Shown here: positions 1 through 6,359 of the stretch, piece after piece | Layout: every line of letters begins with the position of its first letter | Position numbering within the stretch: position 1 is the first letter of the stretch | Assembly: GCA_047618505.1 (NCBI GenBank) | Contig: JBLHLB010000124.1 | Span: 1 to 10,447 of the forward strand | Origin: JBLHLB01 sp047618505 | GTDB lineage: Bacteria; Planctomycetota; UBA1135; GCA-002686595 | Length of the DNA stretch: 10,447 bases | Direction of reading: 5' to 3' | Translations under genes and position numbers: made by a program | Notes under the pieces: model-generated | The model's database searches: none | Told to the model about the DNA's origin: nothing | The model's input: the letters and a program-made list of their open reading frames with translations, nothing else

Positions 1-874
1 TCTCTTCAACATGATTGCCTGTGCCTACGCCAGCGTTCGTACGCTTCGCACTCCAAAGACCCGAAAGTGCATCACGTGCGCTCTTCAGTTCGACGTCCGT
101 ATGGAAGGCGAGTTCATTAAGTATCTCGGTGACTTCCGCGCCATTGCTGGCAGAGCGCACGCGTGCGACTGTCCCTGCAGCCACCTGCTTTGAAAGTCCC
201 GCCTTTTCCAACACGATCTTGATTTCGGGTTCGAGTGTGTCAGGGGCGGCATTGGAGGTCGCGTATGATCCGCCACCGAAGAACATGCGCTCCAATTCGC
301 TTTGTTGGATGCGCAACACGCCGCGGCGCGATGCCCGTAATCCCTGGATGTCGCGTTGCAGAGCTTCGACTAGTGAGGCGTCGCGTATGTAGGTCACCGA
401 AGGCGAAAGCACGAATCCCTCGCCGCCGATGGGATATACGCGCCCCACCAAGAGATCTCCGACCTCCAGACCGCCGGCTGCATCGGGTTCGTGGACGGCC
501 AATTGGGAAACGCCGAAGAGGTCTCGCGCGAGCAGACCTGAACCGTGCTCAACTTCCTCGACCAGGAAAGCGCTGGCATAGGAGGTTAGGAGTCCATCAT
601 AGATGTCCTGCTCTAGACTGCCGGCCGACTCCATCCAAGGCTCCCGCAGGGCTTCCACGGGAACACCTTCGAGGTGCTCGCTGGGGCGCTCGAAGAGGAA
701 CCATTCCTGGTGTCGCCGGGCGCCAAGCTGACCATCTTGGTCCTGCCCTTGGGCGAATATCGCACGGGTCTTGGCCGCTTCACTGACCAACTCCGGGGTC
801 GTGTCAATAAGGGTGGCGAAGCACGCCAAGGCGTCCTCGAGTCGTTTGGCTAGGGGCTTCATTCTGGCTGTCAT
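1..874 (-). CDS. Uncharacterised protein, C-terminus cut off by the window edge
   Basis: An open frame without stops runs on the minus strand from ATG at 874 off the left end, giving 291 visible residues. I do not recognise the family. The start region contains MTARMKPLAKRL; a second in-frame ATG at 862 is equally possible, and GTG codons lie upstream before an in-frame stop at 911-913. No strong Shine-Dalgarno site separates these choices. The protein looks soluble and acidic, with no signal peptide or membrane segment. A middle stretch has alternating hydrophobic strands around EWFLFERP (about residues 57-64) and later GLLARDLFG and GDLLVGRVYPIGG. This pattern is faintly like uncharacterised bacterial proteins that carry SEC-C-type motifs, but no SEC-C cysteines are visible. 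The last third is helical and charged. It is divergent from the cvpA-like gene. I am confident it is coding; its function is unknown. Confidence 0.75.
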   Translation of the reverse strand, partial: MTARMKPLAKRLEDALACFATLIDTTPELVSEAAKTRAIFAQGQDQDGQLGARRHQEWFLFERPSEHLEGVPVEALREPWMESAGSLEQDIYDGLLTSYASAFLVEEVEHGSGLLARDLFGVSQLAVHEPDAAGGLEVGDLLVGRVYPIGGEGFVLSPSVTYIRDASLVEALQRDIQGLRASRRGVLRIQQSELERMFFGGGSYATSNAAPDTLEPEIKIVLEKAGLSKQVAAGTVARVRSASNGAEVTEILNELAFHTDVELKSARDALSGLWSAKRTNAGVGTGNHVEE

Positions 875-875
875 G

Positions 876-1068
876 GGCTCCGGCACGGCAAGCGCCAGCA
901 CGGGAGCCACTTAGATCTCTAGTGGACTTGGAGAATTGGGGGTGAGTGCCCCAGCATAGCGTTCCAATGGAGTCTGGGAACCGCCTGTGCCGGTGCGGTA
1001 TCCTGTGGGGCCCCTAGGGTGGAGTTTAGCCCGGGCTGAGCTCCCCCCGGCTCAACTCCCCATCGCAC
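876..1068. promoter_or_regulatory. Divergent intergenic region with inverted repeats
   Basis: This gap must hold the promoters of both divergent genes, but I see no convincing -35/-10 pair on either strand. It contains several inverted repeats. GGCTCC (876-881) pairs with GGAGCC (903-908). TGGGG (937-941) pairs with CCCCA (949-953). GGAGTTTAGC (1021-1030) pairs with GCTGAGCTCC (1035-1044), allowing G-U pairs. A second copy of the last right arm, GGCTCAACTCC (1049-1059), could pair with the same left arm, so the leader of the cvpA-like gene may form either of two hairpins. Function is not shown by sequence alone. Confidence 0.3.
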
Positions 1069-1077
1069 GTGCACCCG

Positions 1078-1743
1078 ATGTCCATCGCCAGCGTCCTTCC
1101 CCAAACTATCGAGCCCGTTTTGGACCCCGTATTCGCCGCCATCTCCTTCCCCGATCTCGCCCCCATCGATTGGATTGGGTTGGCCGTGATCGGGATTCCG
1201 ATTGTGCTCGGCGTCTGGCGCGGACTCTGGTGGCAAGTGATCCGTTTCGTGGGCATCTTGGCTGCCGTGGCCCTGGCCCGCGCCTTCAGTCTGCCGGTCG
1301 CGGAGCTATTCGCGGAGCGCTGGGGCGATGAAGTCCCCGCCCGGGTGTTGTTCGGTGCTTCCTGGCTGCTTGTCTTTCTCCTGAGTCTTGGGGCAGCAAC
1401 GGTGCTGGGACTTCTTGGGCAACGTCTGCTTGATGCTATGCAGCTCGGCCTAGCCAATCGTGTCGGTGGCGGTGTGGTTGGCGCCGTTACTGGGCTAGTG
1501 ATCCACATCGCAATTTTGGCCGTTGTTGTGCAGTTGTCGACGGCTGCCTTTGTCGGACGGGCTGTCCACGGGACCTACAGCGAACGCCTGGTGGAAGCCG
1601 TTGGTATTGCTTTTCCCGGTGTCTTCTCCGTAGAGGCGGCGGAGGAAGTCCGCAGCGTTCTACAGTCCCCTTCTCCTTCCCCGTCCGATGAAGGGAAGCC
1701 CGAACCCGCAAAGGAATCGCGCGACGGCTCGCGGGTTCGTTGA
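1078..1743 (+). CDS. cvpA: CvpA family membrane protein
   Basis: This 221-residue protein has the layout of the CvpA/colicin V production family: four hydrophobic segments (about residues 30-47, 54-72, 90-113 and 133-153) with glycine-rich turns. The first loop carries GVWRGLWWQ, matching the family's usual G-x-x-R-G motif after helix 1. The segment LANRVGGGVVGAVTGLV before the last helix matches the conserved N/D-R-x-x-G-x-x-x-G motif. CvpA proteins sit in the inner membrane; in E. coli CvpA is needed for colicin V export and has been linked to envelope stress tolerance, but its biochemical role is unsettled. The C-terminal tail of about 40 residues is hydrophilic, with SPSPSPS. The start could be ATG 1078 or GTG 1069, three codons upstream; neither has a clear ribosome-binding site. 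A putative lipoprotein gene follows after 91 bp and may be co-transcribed. Confidence 0.8.
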   Translation: MSIASVLPQTIEPVLDPVFAAISFPDLAPIDWIGLAVIGIPIVLGVWRGLWWQVIRFVGILAAVALARAFSLPVAELFAERWGDEVPARVLFGASWLLVFLLSLGAATVLGLLGQRLLDAMQLGLANRVGGGVVGAVTGLVIHIAILAVVVQLSTAAFVGRAVHGTYSERLVEAVGIAFPGVFSVEAAEEVRSVLQSPSPSPSDEGKPEPAKESRDGSRVR

Positions 1744-1834
1744 GCGATTCGCCTGTCCTCGCATTCGTCTCCGAAAATCCGGCGGCCCCTCAACCCCAGG
1801 CGAGTTAGCCTTGCCCCAGAGGAATTCTCGATCC

Positions 1835-3001
1835 ATGCCTGTGAACACAAGTCCTAAGTCGCGCCCCGCTGCCCCCCGGAAACCCCTTCCCACTCGAGTG
1901 CTGTCCAAGCGGCTGCTTGCGGCCGGTCTCCTTGGCTCGCTCCTGCTCACCTTCCTGGGCAGCTGCTCGGATTCCGAAGAGGACGGCGAACGGGTGGATC
2001 GACTAGCTGCCCTCGTGTCCCAGACGGGCGCGGCGGAAGAGCGTTCCCAGGCCTTTGGGCATGAACTCGATGTACTGCGGGCCGTGCGAGCGACGTTGCA
2101 GAGTGTTGGCGAAGCGGCGTTTATTCCGACCCCAGACGGGATCCTCAACGCTCTGAGCCTGCGCGCCTATCATCAATGGAACTCGACTTCAGAGGGGGCT
2201 CAGGCTGCGCGCGCCCTGGACTTTGAGAACCCTGATCATCCGATTCACGCCATCGTTACCCGCGCGGAGAATCTGCGCGAAATGGGCGTGGACTACCTCT
2301 ATGTGCTCGTTCCGAGCCGACTTGAGGTTTACCCCGAGTTGCTTCTACCGGACCTTGCAGGTGCGCCCGATTTTCCCGGGATCAACCCCGGTACCGTCGG
2401 TTTCCAGGCCGAGCTCGCCAGGCGTGGTGTGGAGTGTGTGCCCCTTCTAGAGGTCTTCGCGAAACAGCGTTTCGATCCCAACGGTACCCGCTGGTTGATG
2501 CGCAAGGACACCCCCGCCTGGACTCCGGCCGGTGCAGCTTTGGCGTCCTTGACGATTGCGCACGTCGTGAAATCTCTGCCCTGGTTCGGACAGGGCCCGG
2601 CCCTCGAAGGCGTGGACTTTCAGGTCGACCTGAGAACCATGATTCCCAACCGCTCCCCCGCCGTGGTCGCAGCGTTCCCGGAGGATGTCTTGCTGCCTAT
2701 CGAGGCCGTATTGACCCGCGAGAGTCTGGCCGCCCATGTGCCCGATCGTGAGAGTCCGATTGTGCTACTCGGAGACACGACTGTGGGTTTCTATGCGCCG
2801 CTTGGGGGCGACCTAGCTGGTCAGCTCTACCGCCAACTAGGGCACCGCCTGGATGTCATCTCCGCCGCGCAGCGCGATGACTATTGGATGGCCTTCGAGC
2901 GCCGGCCGGATGCCTACTCAGGCAAGCAGCTCGTGATCGAAGTGCAGGCCGGGGGATTCCGCCTGCCTCCGACACCTCACGCGCCGCTGCCTGCCCAGTA
3001 G
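1835..3001 (+). CDS. Predicted lipoprotein resembling AlgX/AlgJ SGNH-hydrolase-like proteins
   Basis: This 388-residue protein starts at ATG 1835, with AGAGGA at 1818-1823 as a plausible ribosome-binding site. The frame is open upstream to 1688, but that extension overlaps the cvpA tail and would bury the signal sequence. A basic N-terminus is followed by a hydrophobic stretch and a lipobox LGSC, making Cys44 the likely lipidated residue, so the mature protein would be membrane-anchored. The body resembles the AlgX/AlgJ SGNH-like family, which acts in polysaccharide O-acetylation: a YLYVLVPSRLEVYPELL strand-helix segment, then RWLMRKDTPAWTPAGAA (residues 225-234 are DTPAWTPAGA) where the family usually has D-T-H-W-T-x-x-G, and later LLGDTTVG (GDTT at 313-316) where the family has G-D-S. 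The catalytic His and Ser therefore appear absent. The assignment is by pattern only. It may be an inactive or binding member. It probably forms a unit with the CvpA-like gene upstream. Confidence 0.72.
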   Translation: MPVNTSPKSRPAAPRKPLPTRVLSKRLLAAGLLGSLLLTFLGSCSDSEEDGERVDRLAALVSQTGAAEERSQAFGHELDVLRAVRATLQSVGEAAFIPTPDGILNALSLRAYHQWNSTSEGAQAARALDFENPDHPIHAIVTRAENLREMGVDYLYVLVPSRLEVYPELLLPDLAGAPDFPGINPGTVGFQAELARRGVECVPLLEVFAKQRFDPNGTRWLMRKDTPAWTPAGAALASLTIAHVVKSLPWFGQGPALEGVDFQVDLRTMIPNRSPAVVAAFPEDVLLPIEAVLTRESLAAHVPDRESPIVLLGDTTVGFYAPLGGDLAGQLYRQLGHRLDVISAAQRDDYWMAFERRPDAYSGKQLVIEVQAGGFRLPPTPHAPLPAQ

Positions 3002-3090
3002 GCTTTTCCTTCGCAGCGAACACTTGTCTAAGTTTCCAAGGATAGATGGTGTGGTCCGCATTGAAATCATTGGTTTGAGGCTCTTGGCGT

Positions 3091-3424
3091 CTGCTTTCCG
3101 CGCTAGGGTGTGAGCCTTATCCGTATCCGATAGGCGCCCGCGCGTGGGGAAGTCCGGTGAGATTCCGGCACGGTCCCGCCACTGTGTGTCACGCGGACAC
3201 GGTCCCCCGCAGGCCTTGCCTGTGATTGACTGAAGGTGCATCGGTGCACCGCCGGGATCACAGGCTTGTCAGGCGGTGGTGAGTTTAGACCAGCGACGCG
3301 ATCCTCCTATGGATGCTTTGATGGAGGGCTCACCGGTCACTGGGAGATCGGTCGCAACTCGCGTTCCATCCCGGGAAGGCTGGGGTCGTTGTTCGATCGT
3401 GCAAGTCAGGAGAACCGCGGCAGG
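3091..3424 (+). ncRNA. Cobalamin (B12) riboswitch aptamer
   Basis: The core at 3146-3185 matches the cobalamin riboswitch consensus closely: GGGGAAG, then the CCGG-TGAGATT-CCGG hairpin, CACGGTCCCGCC and ACTGT. The 3' side has CACTGGG (3338-3344), CCCGGGAAGGC (3370-3380) and a B12-box AAGTCAGGAGAACC (3403-3416), which differs from the usual AGYCAGGAGACC by one extra A. Closing pairing is visible between CTG...CCGCG (3091-3102) and CGCGGCAG (3416-3423). A 5' arm pairs GGGTG with CGCCC and contains a TATC/GATA hairpin (about 3107-3140). The aptamer is about 330 nt, longer than usual, because about 150 nt separate ACTGT from CACTGGG. In this class adenosylcobalamin or a related cobalamin binds the RNA and normally turns off the downstream gene. 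The downstream gene here is the secreted propeller protein at 3654. The edges are approximate. Confidence 0.88.
3218..3265 (+). other. Structured peripheral insert in the riboswitch
   Basis: Within the variable part of the aptamer, GCCTGTGAT (3218-3226) pairs perfectly with ATCACAGGC (3257-3265). It encloses a second perfect hairpin, GGTGCA-TCGG-TGCACC (3235-3250). The outer stem may be extended by GCCT upstream with AGGC at 3270-3273 across an internal loop. Further on, GAGTT (3281-3285) plus GCGAC (3293-3297) can pair with GTCGC-AACTC (3351-3360). This last helix crosses the CTGGG/CCCGG pairing (3340-3344 with 3370-3374), so the two would compete or form a pseudoknot. Cobalamin aptamers have variable peripheral arms, so an enlarged arm is a reasonable reading. 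Confidence 0.55.
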
Positions 3425-3470
3425 TGCCGGACCGCTGACCCCGGGATTTGGGTTCAAGCGTCCAACGCCC

Positions 3471-3534
3471 GTGCTGGGTTCCGACTTTTCATGACCCAGC
3501 ACACGACTCTTCCGGCCAACGCCCCAGCACGGGG
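3471..3534 (+). promoter_or_regulatory. Candidate riboswitch expression platform with alternative hairpins
   Basis: GTGCTGGGT (3471-3479) pairs perfectly with ACCCAGCAC (3494-3502). A second copy of the right arm, CCCAGCAC, lies at 3523-3530 and could pair with the same left arm. That second copy also sits inside a small CCCC-AGCAC-GGGG hairpin (3522-3534). The left arm can therefore choose between two partners, as expected of a switching leader. There is no U-tract after either hairpin, so a classical intrinsic terminator is not seen; control could be by Rho or at translation. A further 120 nt lead to the start codon at 3654, with only a weak GAGAG at 3641-3645 as ribosome-binding site. Confidence 0.4.
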
Positions 3535-3653
3535 ATGTAGCTTCCAGGGTCGACGCGGTGGATGGTTTGGTGCCCTAGTGATGAGGACCAATGTGGTCCC
3601 TTCACGTGCTTCTTGGGGACAGCCTTTCGACGAAGAAATCGAGAGCTATTTCC

Positions 3654-4985
3654 ATGCAACGCAACAGAATATCCACCGCCGTAGCCCTCTGCGCGGCACT
3701 CCTAATTTCCACCGCTGCCCCCTGCAGTGCCACTCCCCTAAGCGCCACTCCCCAAGATACGCCGAGCGCAGGCTTCGGCCTAGTCGATGAGGCCTACCCT
3801 GGGGCATTCCTAACGGCGACCCTCGACAATGGCGACGTCGTGTCCTTCGATGGCATCGTCGTCGCGAGATACGACGACTCGGGCAATCACATTGTCGATC
3901 TTGCGACGATGCCTGGTTTCCTCTTTGGGAGCTTCCTGTTGGCTTCCGCCGATGAGTCCCACGCGGTCCTCGGGGAGAGTACCAACGGGGACCTCTTCCG
4001 TATCGACCTAAGTGCCGGTGGGGCGACGCTGCTCACCAATCTCGCATACAACTATGCGGCGGACTTCGAAACGCTCAATAGCGTTGTAGTGAGCGCCGCA
4101 ACCTGTGGTTTTGGCTGCGGCAATGAGGTCTTTCGCGTCGACACCGTCAGTGGAGCCACAACCGTGATCGCCAATGTGGGGGGGTCTTCAGGACCCCTGT
4201 CTGTGGCCGCCAATGGCGATGTCGTGTACGGCCGCGTTTCGGACACTTTCAGCCTCGGTGACCATAGCGTGATCCGTTTCGATGCCGCGGACTTGACCGG
4301 ATCTCCAGTCGCCACGGAGCTCGACGCTACCGTGATTGGAACCGGCTTCGATGGCGCTGGCGCCATGGTCATTGATCCCGTGACCGGTGACATCTACATG
4401 GCAGAGAACGACTTCAGCAGCGGAATCAACCGAGTTCGCCGCGTTAAAGGCAATCAATCCGTGTCCCCCATCGTTGTGGATGGCTCGGCCGGCCTGACCA
4501 TCGGTAACCTTGAGTTTGACGTTGGAGATGGCGTGGCAATCTTCCGCGCCTTCCAGCCGGAGTCAGGGGGCGGCTTGCGCTACAACACGACAGACTTTGG
4601 GTCCTTGAAAGAACGCAAGACGCTCCTGCCGACGCGCCCGGTACTGAACTTGAGCGGACCGGGGTCGACCGGTGCGGGCACCATGACGACCACGGTCATT
4701 GGTGGTGCGCCCGCTGGCTTCGCTGTGCTGCTCTACGGTCCCACATCACTTTTCAACCCCGCGGAGTCGGCCATTTACCTGGCAGCCCTGGAGGCACCCC
4801 TGTTCACGGGGCTGGACCTGGGGACGGTGACGATCGACACCAACATCATGGGGCTCAATGCGGCCGGTGCTGGTCAGTTGATGTTCCCTCTCGACGGTAG
4901 TCTGGTGGGCTTGGTCACGAGCCAAGCGATTGTCCTAGACTCGAGTTTCAAGCTGGTTCAAGTCAGCGAGGCGGCAAGCTTCTAG
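3654..4985 (+). CDS. Secreted beta-propeller-like protein under B12 riboswitch control
   Basis: This 443-residue protein starts at ATG 3654, chosen because MQRNR followed by a hydrophobic alanine/leucine stretch is a good signal peptide, cleaved near residue 26. The open frame extends up to ATG 3591, but that adds 21 residues ahead of the signal. The mature part (about 27-320) has recurring strand pairs of propeller type, such as GDLFRIDLSAGGATLL, NEVFRVDTVSGATTVI and GDIYMAEND, each with an Asp-Gly turn. Two cysteines, C151 and C155 (CGFGC), may form a disulfide or bind a ligand. From about residue 322 the style changes to a Gly-rich module (SGPGSTGAG, GGAPAGFAVLLYG, SLVGLVTSQAIVLDSSF) like C-terminal modules of planctomycete secreted proteins. 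I do not recognise a named family. The riboswitch upstream suggests a role in B12 acquisition; the Bacteroides B12-binding protein BtuG is also a surface beta-propeller, but homology is not shown here. Confidence 0.8.
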   Translation: MQRNRISTAVALCAALLISTAAPCSATPLSATPQDTPSAGFGLVDEAYPGAFLTATLDNGDVVSFDGIVVARYDDSGNHIVDLATMPGFLFGSFLLASADESHAVLGESTNGDLFRIDLSAGGATLLTNLAYNYAADFETLNSVVVSAATCGFGCGNEVFRVDTVSGATTVIANVGGSSGPLSVAANGDVVYGRVSDTFSLGDHSVIRFDAADLTGSPVATELDATVIGTGFDGAGAMVIDPVTGDIYMAENDFSSGINRVRRVKGNQSVSPIVVDGSAGLTIGNLEFDVGDGVAIFRAFQPESGGGLRYNTTDFGSLKERKTLLPTRPVLNLSGPGSTGAGTMTTTVIGGAPAGFAVLLYGPTSLFNPAESAIYLAALEAPLFTGLDLGTVTIDTNIMGLNAAGAGQLMFPLDGSLVGLVTSQAIVLDSSFKLVQVSEAASF

Positions 4986-4998
4986 ACGTTCGCCCCGG

Positions 4999-5032
4999 GG
5001 AGAGGACTCTTCCAGTCGGAGGGGTTCTCTCC
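4999..5032. terminator. Hairpin between converging genes, likely bidirectional terminator
   Basis: GGAGAGGAC (4999-5007) pairs with GTTCTCTCC (5024-5032), a 9-bp stem with one G-U pair and a 16-nt loop. It starts 13 nt after the propeller gene stop and lies 19 nt beyond the stop of the minus-strand NifU-like gene. No long T-run follows on either strand, so termination strength is uncertain. The position between convergent genes is the main support. Confidence 0.5.
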
Positions 5033-5051
5033 TCTCAGAAGGGTCAGGCGA

Positions 5052-5357
5052 TCAGGGCCGTCTGACGGAGTTGATCTCTGTGATCCAGGGGCACTGGGCC
5101 CGGAGCTTTGGTTCGATGGCACCTTTTAGGGTCAAGGGCACCAGTGCACAGCTTGCGCAGGCTCCCTCGAGTGCGAGCTCTACCGCACCAGCTTCAGAGA
5201 CTGACACAAGGCGGGCACGGCCTCCGTCTGCCGCCAGGAGAGGCGCGATCTCCGCGAGGACGGTCTGGACCTCACTGATGCGCACGGGATCACCTTCGGG
5301 AGCAGGAGCCTCCTCCCGGGACCCACCGAGGCCAAGGATGCGACTGATAAATCCCAC
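5052..5357 (-). CDS. NifU-like C-terminal domain Fe-S scaffold protein
   Basis: This 101-residue protein consists of a short Gly/Glu/Pro-rich leader (about residues 1-24) and one NifU C-terminal (Nfu) domain. The domain is recognised by ISEVQTVLAEIAPLLAADGG (28-46), then ELALEGACASC (C67 and C70), then LTLKGAIEPKLRAQCP. The CxxC pair is the Fe-S binding site of the family, in which two subunits hold a [4Fe-4S] cluster between them for delivery to target enzymes. A third cysteine, C89, follows. The start is GTG at 5357, placed directly after the TAG stop of the upstream gene (5358-5360), with GGGGGA about nine bases ahead as ribosome-binding site. Translational coupling with the 288-residue protein is likely. 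No IscU-like or A-type domain is present, so it is a minimal Nfu protein. Confidence 0.85.
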   Translation of the reverse strand: MGFISRILGLGGSREEAPAPEGDPVRISEVQTVLAEIAPLLAADGGRARLVSVSEAGAVELALEGACASCALVPLTLKGAIEPKLRAQCPWITEINSVRRP

Positions 5358-6224
5358 CTAGGCCGATCCCCCGATCTGACCAACCCAACCCTTCGGGAGG
5401 CGAAGTTCCAGGGGAGAGTCGACTGGGCTGAGTGCCGCGCCGGGGATCAATGACTGTGCTAAGGGCGCCAGCCGTCCGAGGAGCTCAGGCGTACTGACTG
5501 TCCTGGTCAGGAGGATATGGAGGCCGTCATCCGAAGTTGAAAGCACCAGGGGGTCCTTGGGGAGGCTGGGGAGGCTGGGGAGGCTGGGGAGGCTGGGGAG
5601 GCTGGGTGTGCTGGGGCGCAGAGGGTGCCGTTGGAGGATGGTTTCGTGCAGGCAGCTGGCGAGCAGCAAGGCTACTTCGTATCCACGGCCACGGGGGTTG
5701 GCCTTCAGCAGTTCCACTTGCCGGAGGAGAGACTCCCCCACTTGCCTGGCCACATGCCGCTCCCCCACCGGCGGGGGACCGCCTAGGGGAGGCCCCACGG
5801 GGGTCTTGGGGCCGGTTGTGCCGACTTCAAAGCCATGGGCTTCGAGGACTAGCTCGCTCAGGGCCCATGGCCCCCAGCTCTCTCGCCTGCTCCCGAGGAG
5901 GTCAGTCCCCGTGAGGTTGCCCAGGACCGCAAGGCACCAACCTGTGCGATGAAGCAGGCTTGTGGGCTCCCCGCCGGGCGGGGTCACTGATGCAGCACTC
6001 CCCGGTCCCGTGGCCTCCGGGAGTGTCTCCAGAAGGCTAGCCAGTTGTTCTGCAGCCGGGCCTTCCACCAGGCAGGCGAGATCGAGCCGATCAAGTTCCC
6101 CCACCAGGCTGGAGATTCCCCTTCGCAGGCGCTCGATGCGAGCGAGCAGCACGGGCATGAGGGTCTGCCCGAAGTCTCTGCAGTGGATCGCCAGGTCCTC
6201 ATTCACTCTTGCTGTCGTCTCCAT
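5358..6224 (-). CDS. Uncharacterised 288-aa protein with a Ser-Leu-Pro repeat linker
   Basis: I do not recognise this family. The start is ATG 6224 (METTARVNEDLA); the frame stays open upstream through the tRNA gene, but that cannot be coding. The N-terminal part (about 1-200) is largely helical, with leucine-rich segments such as MPVLLARIERLRRGISSLVGEL and QVGESLLRQVELLKANPRG. It is interrupted by a proline/glycine-rich loop (TGPKTPVGPPLGGPPPVG). A linker of five Ser-Leu-Pro tripeptides comes from a 9-nt tandem repeat. The C-terminal part of about 70 residues (DPLVLSTSDDGLHILLTR to the end) looks like a small alpha/beta domain. There is no signal peptide, membrane segment or cysteine cluster. 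The gene starts 48 nt after the tRNA-Leu 3' end and abuts the NifU-like gene, so the three may share a transcript. An Fe-S-related role would be guesswork from context. Confidence 0.72.
   Translation of the reverse strand: METTARVNEDLAIHCRDFGQTLMPVLLARIERLRRGISSLVGELDRLDLACLVEGPAAEQLASLLETLPEATGPGSAASVTPPGGEPTSLLHRTGWCLAVLGNLTGTDLLGSRRESWGPWALSELVLEAHGFEVGTTGPKTPVGPPLGGPPPVGERHVARQVGESLLRQVELLKANPRGRGYEVALLLASCLHETILQRHPLRPSTPSLPSLPSLPSLPSLPKDPLVLSTSDDGLHILLTRTVSTPELLGRLAPLAQSLIPGAALSPVDSPLELRLPKGWVGQIGGSA
5559..5606. repeat. 9-bp tandem repeat inside the 288-aa gene
   Basis: GGGGAGGCT is repeated five times without error (5559-5603), followed by a partial unit and a degenerate GGGTGTGCT. 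On the minus strand it encodes Ser-Leu-Pro repeats. The unit is a multiple of three, so copy-number change keeps the reading frame. It is a minisatellite-type coding repeat likely to vary between strains. Confidence 0.9.
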
Positions 6225-6272
6225 TTCAGTACAGCCAACCGCACCCAACCTGCCCCCTCTCCAAGGGGAAGG

Positions 6273-6359
6273 TGGTACCAGAGAGGGGACTTGAACCCCT
6301 ACTCCCCGAAGGGAAATGGATTTTGAATCCATCGCGTCTACCGATTCCGCCACTCTGGC
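6273..6359 (-). tRNA. tRNA-Leu (anticodon CAA)
   Basis: The minus strand folds as a class II tRNA of 87 nt. The acceptor GCCAGAG (from 6359) pairs with CTCTGGT, with one G-U pair at the first position, followed by discriminator A and an encoded CCA ending at 6273. The anticodon arm is ATGGA-TTCAAAA-TCCAT, giving anticodon CAA, which reads UUG. The long variable arm contains CCC-TTCG-GGG, as expected for leucine. The T arm is AGGGG-TTCAAGT-CCCCT, and the D-arm region shows GGCGGAATCGGTAGACGC. All landmarks are present, so the gene looks functional. Confidence 0.96.

Noticed and set aside
235..786. 183-codon plus-strand open frame and other plus frames at the left end
   Set aside because: The translation is Arg/Pro-rich, as expected of an antisense shadow in GC-rich DNA; the stop-free minus frame from 874 is the better gene.
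1688..1834. 49-residue N-terminal extension of the lipoprotein
   Set aside because: It overlaps the cvpA-like 3' end and would place the lipobox cysteine near residue 93; ATG 1835 has a ribosome-binding site and a proper signal sequence.
3281..3297. GAGTTTAGACCAGC as the B12-box
   Set aside because: It fits the B12-box poorly; AAGTCAGGAGAACC at 3403-3416 fits much better and is preceded by CCCGGGAAGGC and followed by a strand that pairs with 3091-3102.
3236..3790. Open frames across the riboswitch leader on both strands
   Set aside because: They cover the conserved aptamer and overlap the signal peptide of the propeller gene; compositions are not protein-like.
5559..5612. CRISPR array
   Set aside because: The repeats are 9 bp, directly adjacent without spacers, and lie in frame inside a coding region.
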